Assembly: GCA_012862575.1 (NCBI GenBank)
Contig: BLSF01000037.1
Location: forward strand, 1 to 64,000
Reading direction: 5' to 3'
DNA length: 64,000 nt
Source: Parietichytrium sp. I65-24A
Lineage: Eukaryota > Sar > Bigyra > Thraustochytrida > Thraustochytriidae
In this document: piece by piece, positions 38,853 through 48,580 of the stretch
Position numbering within the stretch: position 1 is the first letter of the stretch
Layout: every line of letters begins with the position of its first letter
Translations under genes and position numbers: made by a program
Notes under the pieces: generated by a model
Databases searched by the model: none
The model's input: only the letters and a program-made list of their open reading frames with translations
What the model was told of the DNA's origin: nothing

Positions 38853-41800
38853 CTAAAAATGCTTCTCGTCCAATCTCAATATGCCGTCCCAATGCCCACC
38901 AGGGTCTTCCCCAACTTGCTGCGCATCCCCGATTCTCTGCAGCAAGAATTGCACAGCTTTGTCGTCTAGATGGTCCAGTTCAGAAAGAATCCTTTGAGCT
39001 TCTTCGAAATTGCCTGCCTGATATGCAGCGAGAGCCTCTTCGTAAACCTTGGCAGAGTGCACATCGCTTTCTTTTGCAAACGTCTGTTTGAACTCGGAGA
39101 CGACATGGATGTGCTGATCTTCCTTCAGCTTTTCATCTTTAAGTCGGGCAGCCCTTGAATAGGAAAACGGTTCCCGGACGGCAATGATCTGGTAAAGCTT
39201 AGTGGGAAGGGCTTTACCCTTGACGCGAACTGTGTCCAATTCGCGCGATAGAAAGCGGCCCTTCGGAATGGTGTCAAACGTGTCTCCGGAGCAAATTATT
39301 CCCACGCCATATAATTTGCAGATGCCTTCCAGACCTGAGGCAAGATGTAATGGTTAGAGTTCAGACAGAGAATATTGGAAGGCGGGTGGGCGATGCGCGA
39401 GAAATCTGAACGTCAAAACTTACGGCTTGCGAGATTACAAGGGTCTCCGATGCAGCCCCACTTGTACTTATCCGTGGATCCGATAATGCCTGTGAGCACC
39501 TTGCCGGTATGGATCCCGATCCGCATCGAAAACGGCGGAAGTTTATAGACTGACAATTGGGCTTCCATATGATTGTTAAGCTCTTGAAGAGCTTCCTGCT
39601 GTGCAATAGCGGCTGCGCACGCCTTGGAAGTGTGGTCCTCAACGAGATCCGGAGTGTTCCAAAATGCCAGCATCCCGTCTCCTTGAATCTCGGCCACAGT
39701 ACCTTCATACGTTTCTACGATCTTGGACATGATGGTGAGGTACGACATTAAAAAGGCAGAGAGCTCGCATGGCTCTAGCCGCTCTGCTATAGAGGTAAAT
39801 CCGCCCAGATCCGAGAAGAAAACAGTTACACAACGCTCCTCGGTGTGTATATTTCTCGTGTTGCTCTCATTCTGCAGGATCTGGCGGACTACCGTTCTTG
39901 GGATAAATTTCTCGACGACTCGCAAGGTGTTTCGCAGAGCGCCAAACGTGTTCTGCACGTCCCGTAATTCCACAAAGCGGGATGAGTACTTGTCCTGAAC
40001 GCGAAAGTCCATTTGTCGCAGGCCAGCCAGAGATTTTCTCAGGCGAGTCAAAGGTCTTGTGACCGATAGCGAAAACACCATAGCCAAGAAGAGTCCTAGA
40101 ACCAAGAAAATCAAGCCCAAGATGCTCTGGAACATCACATTTTGATGGTTCACTGTTGCTGCAACGTCTCTCGCTTTGCTAACGACAAGATTGTTCTCGG
40201 CAATCTCTTGTGTCAAGTTTCCCACGATGAAAACATACGGAAAAGCCACCACGGAAATGAAGTTGAGGTTCTTCAAGCTTGGAAACCCTCTGATGCTTGG
40301 AGTTTGCAGCGGCGATAGAGCCACAAAGATGCAAAAAACACTATACTCTTCGGCCTCAGCATCGCATAGGCTGCCAGTTTTCATGTTGATGACGAGTTCC
40401 AACACGGCCGTTATATTTGCCACATTTGGACTCATCGACAGCACAGATTCAGTGATTTTATTGATCTGTGGCGACGACGTCTCATTTGCAAACGGCGGGA
40501 GCTGCTCGCTTGTACCAAAGAGTATATTTGGGTCGAGTGAGGTGGCCATGACTCGTCCGTTGAGATTCGGGTCATCGTCAAGCATAACGAGGTATGAGAC
40601 TGTGTACCCGACCAAATCTTGAAACTCCTCTTTAGATATGTTGAGCGTGTTCGGGGTGTCGCCAGGAAGAACTTCTCGGACGGTATTTTTATCCGCAATG
40701 ACTTCTTTGATAATCCCCTGGCTGAGCCACTCCTCATAGACCTGCAAACTGTGGCTCATATTAAATACAAGTTCGTTCGAGAAGGCGCTAAGCTCTGTTG
40801 CAGTAAACGCGGCTCCAACTATGCCGGACAAGCAGGAGTAATTTCTACACGGAGCCCACGGCCAGCTCCATGAGAATCCAAACTGATAAGTGCCCGTATC
40901 AGAATCAAAGTACTTGAGAATGGTGCTCCATACACCAACAAGTGGGCGATCAGGATCTTCGGACTTTAGCTCGTATTGCTTTACGAGCGGGCGAAAGTCG
41001 TCTCTAAAGGCAAATTCTTCAACAGCCGCTCCCAAGCCCAGTTGATCCAAGGGTACAATCGAGGGCCGGAAGGTGTCCAGCCCGAGCTCATACCTCGAGC
41101 CGAAAAAGGACAGGTTGCCCACGTTCTCGCTGAGCTGCTTCAGCATGAAGTCCGTATTATTGAGCTCCGAGGCAGTAAAGCCAGTAGTATTCAAGAAAAA
41201 AAGGGAGGTGACGGCAAAGGTGACTTCGGATTCCGCGTTCCTGCTGAATTCAACGTCGATGTACTGAGTCGGAAAAGCCATAAAGGCTCGAGCCGTCTGT
41301 TGGAACAGGCCACTTTTAAGATTGTCCGCGAAAAGAGGGCCGGATGTGAGTTCCCATGCCGCAACATCGAGGGTGCCGTTTTCGGGTGACCAAGGTGCGA
41401 GATACATTCCGAAATCATCGGGTATACAGCTTCCTAAAGTTGATACTATGTACGACAGGGTGATGAGGATGTTGTTGGTAGCGTGGCAAGGTTGATAAAA
41501 GACGTGCATCATGAACTGCTGGAAAAGTTTAGACCCCCCCATTTCCCCGAGACTATTGGAGATTGCGTAAATTTTCTCCCTAGAGCTGGTCGCAATGCTA
41601 TTTACAGCAAATCCGCACATTTCATTCACCTCGTCCACAGCCTTACTCGCGTGAAGTGCAGTCGGAACAATCAGAGTAACGATAATCACTACATTGAGCA
41701 GGGTCATCATCACGAACACGAACGTCCGGTACCTACATACCACAGTTTGGCCGCAGGTTTTCCGCGAAGGCAGAGAGTCGGTGAGCAGGTCGGCCTCTTC

Positions 41801-42265
41801 TGTCTCTGTCTCTGTCCGTGTAAGTAGCGGCTTGCTGGCCCTGGAATCGCTTTGGTGTGCCTTAAAGTTCGGGCCATTAAATGACACTGAGCGCTCAAGA
41901 GAATGGTCAAGATCTAGTTGCTGTACTGGTCGCTTTGTCCCCGCACCATGCTGAAGCTTTGCATTCACGAAAACCGTCCGCGATATGTTGGGCACCACAA
42001 CGCGGCCATTGTTCAGCTGGGTCATTCTCTGCAGAAACTCGGACCCGTTCAATCCAGGTTCGTTTCGCTCGTCAGTCTGCACCACAACGGCTGGCCCATC
42101 CGCCTTCTCCGTAGCTTGTGCGCACCCGCCATCTTTGGCCTGCTGCTGTTCGCCATCGTCTGTGAATATCTCTATGGGAGGCTCGTAAGACGCAAGCTCG
42201 CCGAGTGTTGTGGACTGAGAAGACTTGGACGCCCCTGAAGAGGTCCGTCTCCTCGTCGCCGACAT
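38853..42265 (-). CDS. Transmembrane Cache-HAMP class III nucleotidyl cyclase, one intron
   Basis: Exon 1 is 42265-39424 and exon 2 is 39334-38853, giving 1107 aa. The 89-nt intron (39335-39423) starts GTAAGT, ends CAG and is phase 1; splicing rebuilds the conserved NLASRLEGICKLYGVGI. Layout: disordered N-terminus, TM1 at about 190 (FVMMTLLNVVIIVTLIV), a large extracytoplasmic Cache-like sensor of about 500 residues, TM2 (ILGLIFLVLGLFLAMVF), HAMP (TRPLTRLRKSL), then the cyclase domain. Metal-binding Asp residues are in FFSDLGGF and QGDGML. The residue four before the second Asp is Glu (EIQGD), as in guanylate cyclases. The second specificity position is Gly (KWGCIGD), so ATP versus GTP use is unclear. 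A helical tail ending WDGILRLDEKHF matches tails on other protist cyclases. It probably makes cAMP or cGMP in response to an external ligand. Confidence 0.9.
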
Positions 42266-43457
42266 TCTCGGGCAAATTTATTCGCGCAGTTGCACGCAGG
42301 GGTCCACCCCAGTCATCAGCTGGCAGCGATCTCGCGATTGAGTTCGACCAAGCTCGAGCTGGCAGGTGAGAGGGAGGAGTATGTCTGCTTCCTGTCTCCT
42401 TCCACGCTCTACTTGGCAATTCGAGCCCCACCGAGCTCGCCTAACGCGCTATTTGGCCTTACCTCAATCAAAAGGCAGAAATCGTCTGCATTAATTGAAC
42501 ATGTAAGTACGTACCGGTACAGTGTAAGCAATTGACCTCGATTCGTCGTGAAGTCTTAATTCTGAATTAGTTTTTTGATTGTCTGTGGACGTCTGAACTA
42601 GAAGAGGAAGTGTTCTGAATTCTGAATTATGCACGCTTCTGAATCCTGTCACCTGGTACTGTACTGGTACCGATACCGGTACGACATTGAGTACTGTTTG
42701 CAAGCAAAGTAGCCGTTAGAGTACATCGCCGCCAGCGTGACTAGAGTAATTGCGGTAGTGTCTTTCCTTGGAACAGAGTTTCGCAATGCTTCACTGAACA
42801 GAGACCTTAAAATTTAGAAGAATTCAGAATTCAGAATTCAGAATTCAGAATTCAGAATTCAGAATTCAGAATTCAAAACCAAGAAGAGAAGGTTCTGTGC
42901 CTTTTGGAAGTCAGAACGGATTCCAAGAAAGCGGGCCAATGATACAGATTCTCTGGTTCACAGAGATCGGGAGAGTGCGAGGAGTTGCCAGAGTCGAAGC
43001 GAGTTTGACTTGAGGAGTCGAGGGAGAAGGGCGGACTCCGACAGAAAGATAGAATCCATCGATCTTGGGTCATTGAGCCTTATGAGTGTGTATGTCTCAA
43101 GTGCATTTAAAAGTCTGCAATGGGCATTTCCATGTAAGTGGATGACTACCTCAGCTCCTATTTTTCAAAAGCTCCAAGTTGACCGGACTGTTCGAGCATG
43201 GCGGGCAGCTCGAAGGACCAACTGATATCGATGGAATTGTTAAATTCAACAAGAACGTTTGAAGCGAGATTGTTGAATATGTGCAAAAGTTATACTGTAC
43301 AGATATGGTTATGTTTTGTCCGAGGCAAGGGCGAATAATTATGACAGGCAGCCCAATACACAGAGGACTCGGAGACCAGACACTGAAGACAGCCGAGTGG
43401 TCAGGGGCTCGCGAAGAGCACGGAAGAAGTTTGCGTATCTGTTGCGCGAAAAGACGG
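42266..43457. other. Spacer rich in GAATTCA and TACCGGTA motifs
   Basis: The cyclase promoter region. It contains TACCGGTA at 42505-42523 and 42655-42683, a short GAATTCT run at 42611-42628 and the window's longest heptamer array at 42820-42875. No coding sequence is seen. Confidence 0.5.
42820..42875. repeat. GAATTCA heptamer array (about 8 copies)
   Basis: Eight essentially perfect copies of the seven-base unit GAATTCA. It is the longest example of a unit that recurs in at least five spacers. Confidence 0.95.
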
Positions 43458-43812
43458 TCATCGTAGTGGTTTACTTTCGAGGATTTTATCCTTTGCCCCC
43501 ATTTTATAGTCTGTGCCTTTCGATCCCTTCGCGCTCAATGGTCTGAGCTTGATGTTCTTGCCCTCCGCCTTGACAAATGGCCTCTGGTACACCTGCTCGG
43601 GCGAAGAAAACGCACGTAAGCGTCGTTATCGTGACTTTCTGCACGGGAACACAGTGCCAACCTCTTCAACTTACCGATTTTGTTTCCTTCGGAGGCGGAA
43701 CAGGCTTCGCTGCTGCTTGAGCGAACTCGGGGTAGTCAAACCCATTCCCTTTCACCCTCGGCGCCTTCGGCTCCGCCACAACTTTGGCAAATAGCTCCAA
43801 ATCAGAACCCAT
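43458..43812 (-). CDS. Small basic protein (90 aa), one intron
   Basis: Exon 1 is 43812-43675 (ATG at 43812) and exon 2 is 43592-43458 (TGA). The 82-nt intron (43593-43674) starts GTAAGT, ends GAGCAG and is phase 0. The product begins MGSDLELFAKVVAEPKAPRV, passes GNGFDYPEFAQAAAKPVPPPKE and continues across the junction (ETKS/VYQRPFVKAEGKNIKLRPL) to a Lys/Ser-rich end (KGSKGTDYKMGAKDK). The frame is maintained over 44 codons after a consensus junction, and composition is even, which supports a real gene. No family recognised. The Lys-rich character would suit binding to nucleic acid, ribosome or cytoskeleton. An upstream ATG-less extension (LVQSLRRIAAAAGFLLCRRG) resembles a mitochondrial presequence but lacks a start codon. 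Confidence 0.5.
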
Positions 43813-44265
43813 CTTGAATGTTGGCAGTGTCAAACCTCGCCGACAAAGCAAGAAACCGGCAGCTGCCGCAATCCTTCGCAGTGACTGTACCAACCCCGAC
43901 GAGCGATGCCGCGGGCAACTCAGCGCGGCTTGGACGTATCAGGTCTGCGCCATTCAGCGCGTGATCCTAGAGAAGCACAACTACACACTTTGGAGCTGGC
44001 CGATCCATCTCTGGTTTACAAAATTCGTAGCCGATCGGCATGTAAAGCCTGCATAGTTTAGTACTGTATTCCACATCGTTTCTTTCTCGTCCGCCTTCTT
44101 CTCGAGCGTTATTAAAGTACATGCGCGCATTCACTGTCAAGCTCTGGCAGAATCCATTTCCCTCGCACAGTTTCAAAGCTTGTGCACTTGCAATCAAGTT
44201 TCATGGAAATGAATACTTATAGCGAGACGGGCAGCGTTCTTTTTGACCAGCTGTGAACCGCAATC

Positions 44266-44318
44266 ATTGCTCAATTGCTCAATTGCTCAATTGCTCAATT
44301 GCTCAATTGCTCAATTGA
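44266..44318. repeat. (TCAATTGC)n octamer array
   Basis: Six to seven perfect copies of TCAATTGC. The unit contains the CAATTG palindrome, so the array can form many small hairpins. Confidence 0.95.
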
Positions 44319-45134
44319 GAGTGAAACAATCGATCTTGATCAAACAAAGTGCCGACTGTGAATTGTTTTTCGTTCAATTGAGCGAAATTTTTCCGTCCCC
44401 ATCTCACAAGTCAATAAACATTGATGTGCAATTGTGCACTTTGCCAAAGCAACTCTTCCACATTGGCTATAGGGATTACCTACTCGAGGATAGCACTCGC
44501 TTCCAAAGTGGATTCGCTATGCTGTGATTAGCGGTTACTAACGTCCGCAGTTGCTACGGGTCGGTAGTTGTTCAATAAGTGGTGTATTAGGACTTAGTGG
44601 TTTGGGTAGAAGGAGAAATGGATTGAGATAGGATAGTCACAGATTTCTAATTGAATTGTAAGTGTCATTAGCGACGTGTAAACACTTGCAAACGTTTACA
44701 GCGTATGGCTACCGCTCGGCTTATGTTATTGATTTCCTTTACCAAATGAGGTAAGCGTTGGGAATCCACTTGTACGTTCACCCCTAAATGACGAGACATT
44801 TCCACCTTCACACGCACAGACTCGTCACAACAACCCAATCGTTACGCTACTCTGCCAAACTCTCGCGTCCCTCCGTTTCTCGCCAGCCCTACCCTGCATC
44901 TACCTCCAACCATTAACGCTGGCCGGAGCAGAGCTTCCGGAATGCGCACGTCACGGAGCCCCCTAATTGACGCAAGCGCGTCACGAAAGACGGCGCCGTT
45001 ACGCGGTTGGGGAAAAGGAATGGACGACGTGCGTAGTGCGTGATTTGATCTTGTGAGTAGAGATTGTAAGGAGACACAGACGCACAGAGCAACGCGGTCT
45101 CGCGAGTGAAAAGAGAGAAGCTTGTCGGGAGAAA

Positions 45135-45172
45135 TAGAAACCAGAAACCAGAAACCAGAAACCAGAAAGCAG
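45135..45172. repeat. (AGAAACC)n array in the Tom22-like 5' leader
   Basis: Four tandem copies of AGAAACC ending about 10 nt before the ATG at 45183. Confidence 0.9.
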
Positions 45173-45182
45173 ATAAGAGAAG

Positions 45183-45771
45183 ATGATTTCCATCGACACT
45201 GAAGGCGCTGCTAGCAACAACAAGGTGAGTTTGGCCGGGGTTGTGTGGTGATGCTTTGAGTTTTGAGTTTTGAGTTTGTGGGCGGATATGGCACTTCGTG
45301 GCTGCACTTTTATTGTTCTCGATGATGTCTGGGCAAGGCTTCGATTTTGAGGTTGGCGCAGCGCAGAGAATGCGGGCATAGGACGGTGGCGATGGTTCGA
45401 AGCTGGATGCGTTGTTTTTGGCAGTTTTGGAAGCTGACGAGTTGTGCGTTTGTGTGGATGATGATTGATGTGCCTTTTCGCGGGCGGAATAGGGCGTTGT
45501 GAGCCAGATCAATGCAAATCCATTGGTGAAGAGCGCCAAGTCGTGGCTTTGGTGGGCGTTCACCAAGGGAGGGAACGTGACATGGATCCTCACAACCACC
45601 TCGCTCTTGGTGGTGCTCCCATTGATCTTGGAAGTGAAAGGGGAGTTTATGCTTGAGGAGCAGGAGAAGATCATGCAGCTCCAGCAGCAGGGATACTCAC
45701 AGACCCAGATCGAGCAGATGCTTGGTCTGCCACCACAGCCGGGTCAGCCACCTGCCAACTACCCACGCTAA
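45183..45771 (+). CDS. Tom22/Tom9-like mitochondrial import receptor, one intron
   Basis: Exon 1 is 45183-45224 (MISIDTEGAASNNK) and exon 2 is 45493-45771, giving 106 aa. The 268-nt intron starts GTGAGT, ends ATAG and is phase 0. The protein has a short N-terminus, a Trp-rich pre-membrane segment (KSWLWWAFTKGGNVTW) and one transmembrane helix with the hallmark TTTSLLVVLPLILEVKGE, where Pro in the helix followed by an acidic residue is conserved in Tom22. A charged intermembrane-space tail follows (MLEEQEKIMQLQQQG), ending in a Pro-rich stretch. The short acidic-poor cytosolic domain resembles the reduced plant Tom9 form more than animal Tom22. It would act in the outer-membrane TOM complex, passing presequence proteins to Tom40. 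The assignment rests on the TM motif and layout. Confidence 0.7.
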
Positions 45772-46365
45772 ATGGGTCTTCGAAAGAAAAGGAGGTAGAC
45801 GACCTGTGCGAGCGCCAAGCTAGATGGTGTTGGCATTCAAATCGGAGGCTCATGTTTGCTCCATTCGATTGAACTCTGCTCGTTCAGAGCTGGTGAATCC
45901 CTTGGCTTTCGTGCATGTGCCTAGAATCAATACTGTCCCCAAAGTTTGACTCAAAAAAGAAAAGAAAAGAAAAAAGGAAAAAAAGGCCCCTTATACACTC
46001 AACTACAAACCACAAGTGAATCAAAAATGAATGCAAATATATTGCGACTGAGAATATAGTATTAGACAGTGATTGTCCTCTGTTCATTTCAGGAAGGTGA
46101 CTTTTGCACACTTGGAGAATGAGAGCGAAAGTCTGCATTCCACGCGCGCGAGAAACAGGAAGAAAAAAAATGGCTAAACATTGCGACCTTGATGTAATTC
46201 AGGTGCACCCCCTCAACCGCAGTAAAGACGTAGTCGTACTCGGTTTCAACGCGACCTTGACGCACGAGTTTGAGAGGAAGCGGGTTAACTAGTTGAAAAA
46301 TTGAAAAGCAAGGGCGAGAGAGGTGAAAGGGAAAGGCGAAGCCGGGAAAGAGGAACTGCCCTCCC
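45772..46365. other. Convergent spacer
   Basis: 3' regions of the Tom22-like and Sds3-like genes. It holds an A-rich tract at 45953-45983 and no gene. Confidence 0.5.
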
Positions 46366-47590
46366 CTACTCGTCCTCCACAGGGGCCAGTGTACATCTAC
46401 CATTCTGCAAGTGTTTGAGCAGGACACGCATCTGCTTGCCGTCCGCGAGTTTGATGGATACCTCCGATGAATTGATGGCTTGAATGGTGCCAAAGATCTC
46501 TTCTTTGGTAACTTCTGTCATGCACATGACATCAGCGTCTTTCTCCAGGATGAGCTCATTGTAGTACAGTACGCCATCCGCCACCCTGACGGATTGTTCC
46601 TGGACCTCTTGCTCGTTGAGAAACTTCTCCGCTCTCGCTTTCCAGTCCTTTTGAATGGATCGCAAATCGTTAAGCACAGAGTTTTCCTCCATGAAAAATT
46701 TGAGTCCGGAGAGGCTTTCTTGTCCACTCCCGGCGTAGGCCACAGGTTTGGGGGTCGAATTTTCGCCTGCAGAAGCCTGGCCGGCTCCCTGCTCCTTGGA
46801 TTGCGTGTTGCTCGCAGGCCCATTCGTCTGCTGGGCGTGCGACTCCGCCTCGGTGTCTTCGTCGCCATCCATCCGCTTGCTTCGGAGCTTTCTGGAGCTC
46901 GATCGCACTTCCATGGCTGCAAGTAGACGGTAAAGAGGGGCAATCGTAAAAGTCGCATTGAATTTGCAGAAAAAGAAACACACGAAAGCATTCGGGGGAA
47001 ACCCACACCCACCCACGCGCACAATGTTAGAGGGGCTCTCCTCACACTCAGATTCATTCAACCCGAGTGACGGGAAAACTTACAATCTTTATTACCATCG
47101 CGCATGTCTTCAAGGCGTTTTATTGTGTCATCAAGATCCACAAGCAGGTTCTCGGTTGCCTCGTTCAAGGCGTTCTTGTAGGCATTATTCGCGACCATCG
47201 TTTCATATTTGTAGAGCTCCTCCACCTCTGCCATCCTCAGGTCCTTGTTCAAATTCGCGGTCATGAGCAGCTTGTCTTTCGCGTCCTGCAAATTCTTCTT
47301 TTGCTCTTGCAATGTCTCATGCGTGCCTGCGTATCGAGACCAACCATCATCAGCTCCGCCCAGCGTGCGCTATTCATTCCCATACATCCACACTTCCACT
47401 TCCATTTCCACTCACACACCACACTCAAAACTCAAATCTCAAAACTCAAATCTCAACACAAACAAAACTCACCGTTCATCAACGCCTCCCGCTCCTCCTG
47501 CAGCTCCGCGAGCTTCTTCTCATAAAATTGCCTTCCGTCATCCTTCGACTCGGCCTCCTCTCCGTCCGCTTCCGAGCGCGTCCTCTTCAT
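46366..47590 (-). CDS. Sds3/BRMS1-like subunit of a Sin3 histone deacetylase complex, two introns
   Basis: Exons 47590-47473, 47326-47084 and 46916-46366 give 303 aa. Introns are 146 nt (GTGAGT...GCAG, phase 1) and 167 nt (GTAAGT...TGCAG, phase 1); both junctions restore sense. The N-terminus reads KDDGRQFYEKKLAELQEE, then crosses the first junction to give LMNGTHETLQEQKK, the NGTH-type segment expected of Sds3. A long coiled coil follows (RMAEVEELYKYETMVANNAYKNALNEATENLLVDLD), then SMEVRSSSRKLRSKRMDG, where Sds3 proteins carry their R[S/T]xRxLR motif. The C-terminal about 100 residues (LNDLRSIQKDWK...DADVMCMTEVTKEEIFGTIQAI) fit the family's beta-rich tail. Sds3 scaffolds HDAC recruitment to Sin3 in the nucleus. 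Its length is near human SUDS3 (328 aa). Confidence 0.8.
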
Positions 47591-48580
47591 CTCTCAAACT
47601 CCAACTCAACTTCCAACTCAAACTCAAACTCCTCAGCCGCCTGCCGATGCAGTCACCGTACCGATGCTTCTAAACACTTCTACTCGTATGTAGCGTATGC
47701 CGCACGTACGCGAGGACGTTTCTCCACTCCTTCCTCTTTCCCTCGTCTCTCTCTCTCTCTCGCGTTGCTGCACTTTGGTTTGGCTAGTTGCAGTGGCTAG
47801 CAGTTGCACTACGTTCGGTAGGTTCGCTAGCGGGTGCTATTGAGAGTTAGTGTGGCGATGGAGATAGGATGGTACTACTCAGTACGTAACTGCGGTCGTC
47901 ACCTGGAGCTACCGGAGGCGGTAGATTGTACTAGTGCATGTGGGAAGCCAATGTCCATACTTTGCAAACTTAGGTTTCTGTGATAATGATAAGTAGGTCT
48001 TTTTGAAAAGTATTACTTATTACTAATAGGATTGGGGGTACTGCTGGTAGCTTTGAGCTTATAGGTTTTAGTATGTAACGTTTAGGCAGGGAGGTCTACC
48101 TACCAGAATGCGTGAGAGTGGGGTACGAGTATTAAGGCCACGAAAAAATGGGAAAAAAATCATCGTTTGATTGATGAACACAGTCAGTGAACACAGTCAA
48201 ATCAAAATGTCGGTTTACATGTTTCTTTCTTTTTTAGTGGTTGATTTTGATATGATTTCAATCAAGAGGAGTTTTGATTGAAAAGTTGAAAAAAGGTGAA
48301 GAGTTTCTTTGAGTTTTGATCATTTATGACTCCGAAAACTTTGAGAGACGAGATGACCTGTACAGACAATCAGTTTTGATCAAAAGTCTCCTGAGATACA
48401 GCGGCGCTAAAACCCGCTTTGAGAGTTGGGCTGCGAGACGGAAATTGTGTACCTCGAAGCTGAACAGATGCAAGTCTACGCATGCCCAACGCATGCCAAA
48501 GTAACGGACTGCGAAGCGAGAGAGAGAGAGAGAGAGGGCGGAGAAACAATGATATGGTTTTGAATTAAAAAGTGATTTAT
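47591..48580. other. Spacer, no gene seen
   Basis: Upstream of the Sds3-like gene and downstream of PCCB. A CT tract lies at about 47745-47762, GA repeats at about 48517-48536, and A/T-rich sequence between them. Confidence 0.5.

Larger units (their letters stand above)
43813..45182. other. Spacer with TCAATTGC octamer array
   Basis: No supportable gene. The octamer array lies at 44266-44318 and the AGAAACC array at 45135-45172, immediately before the Tom22-like start. Confidence 0.5.

Noticed and set aside
44266-44318. CRISPR-like appearance of the TCAATTGC array
   Set aside because: The octamers are contiguous with no spacers, and this is eukaryotic DNA.
44913-45674. 253-codon minus-strand ORF
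   Set aside because: It is antisense to the Tom22-like gene and its intron, and is rich in repeat translations such as FWFLVSGFWF.
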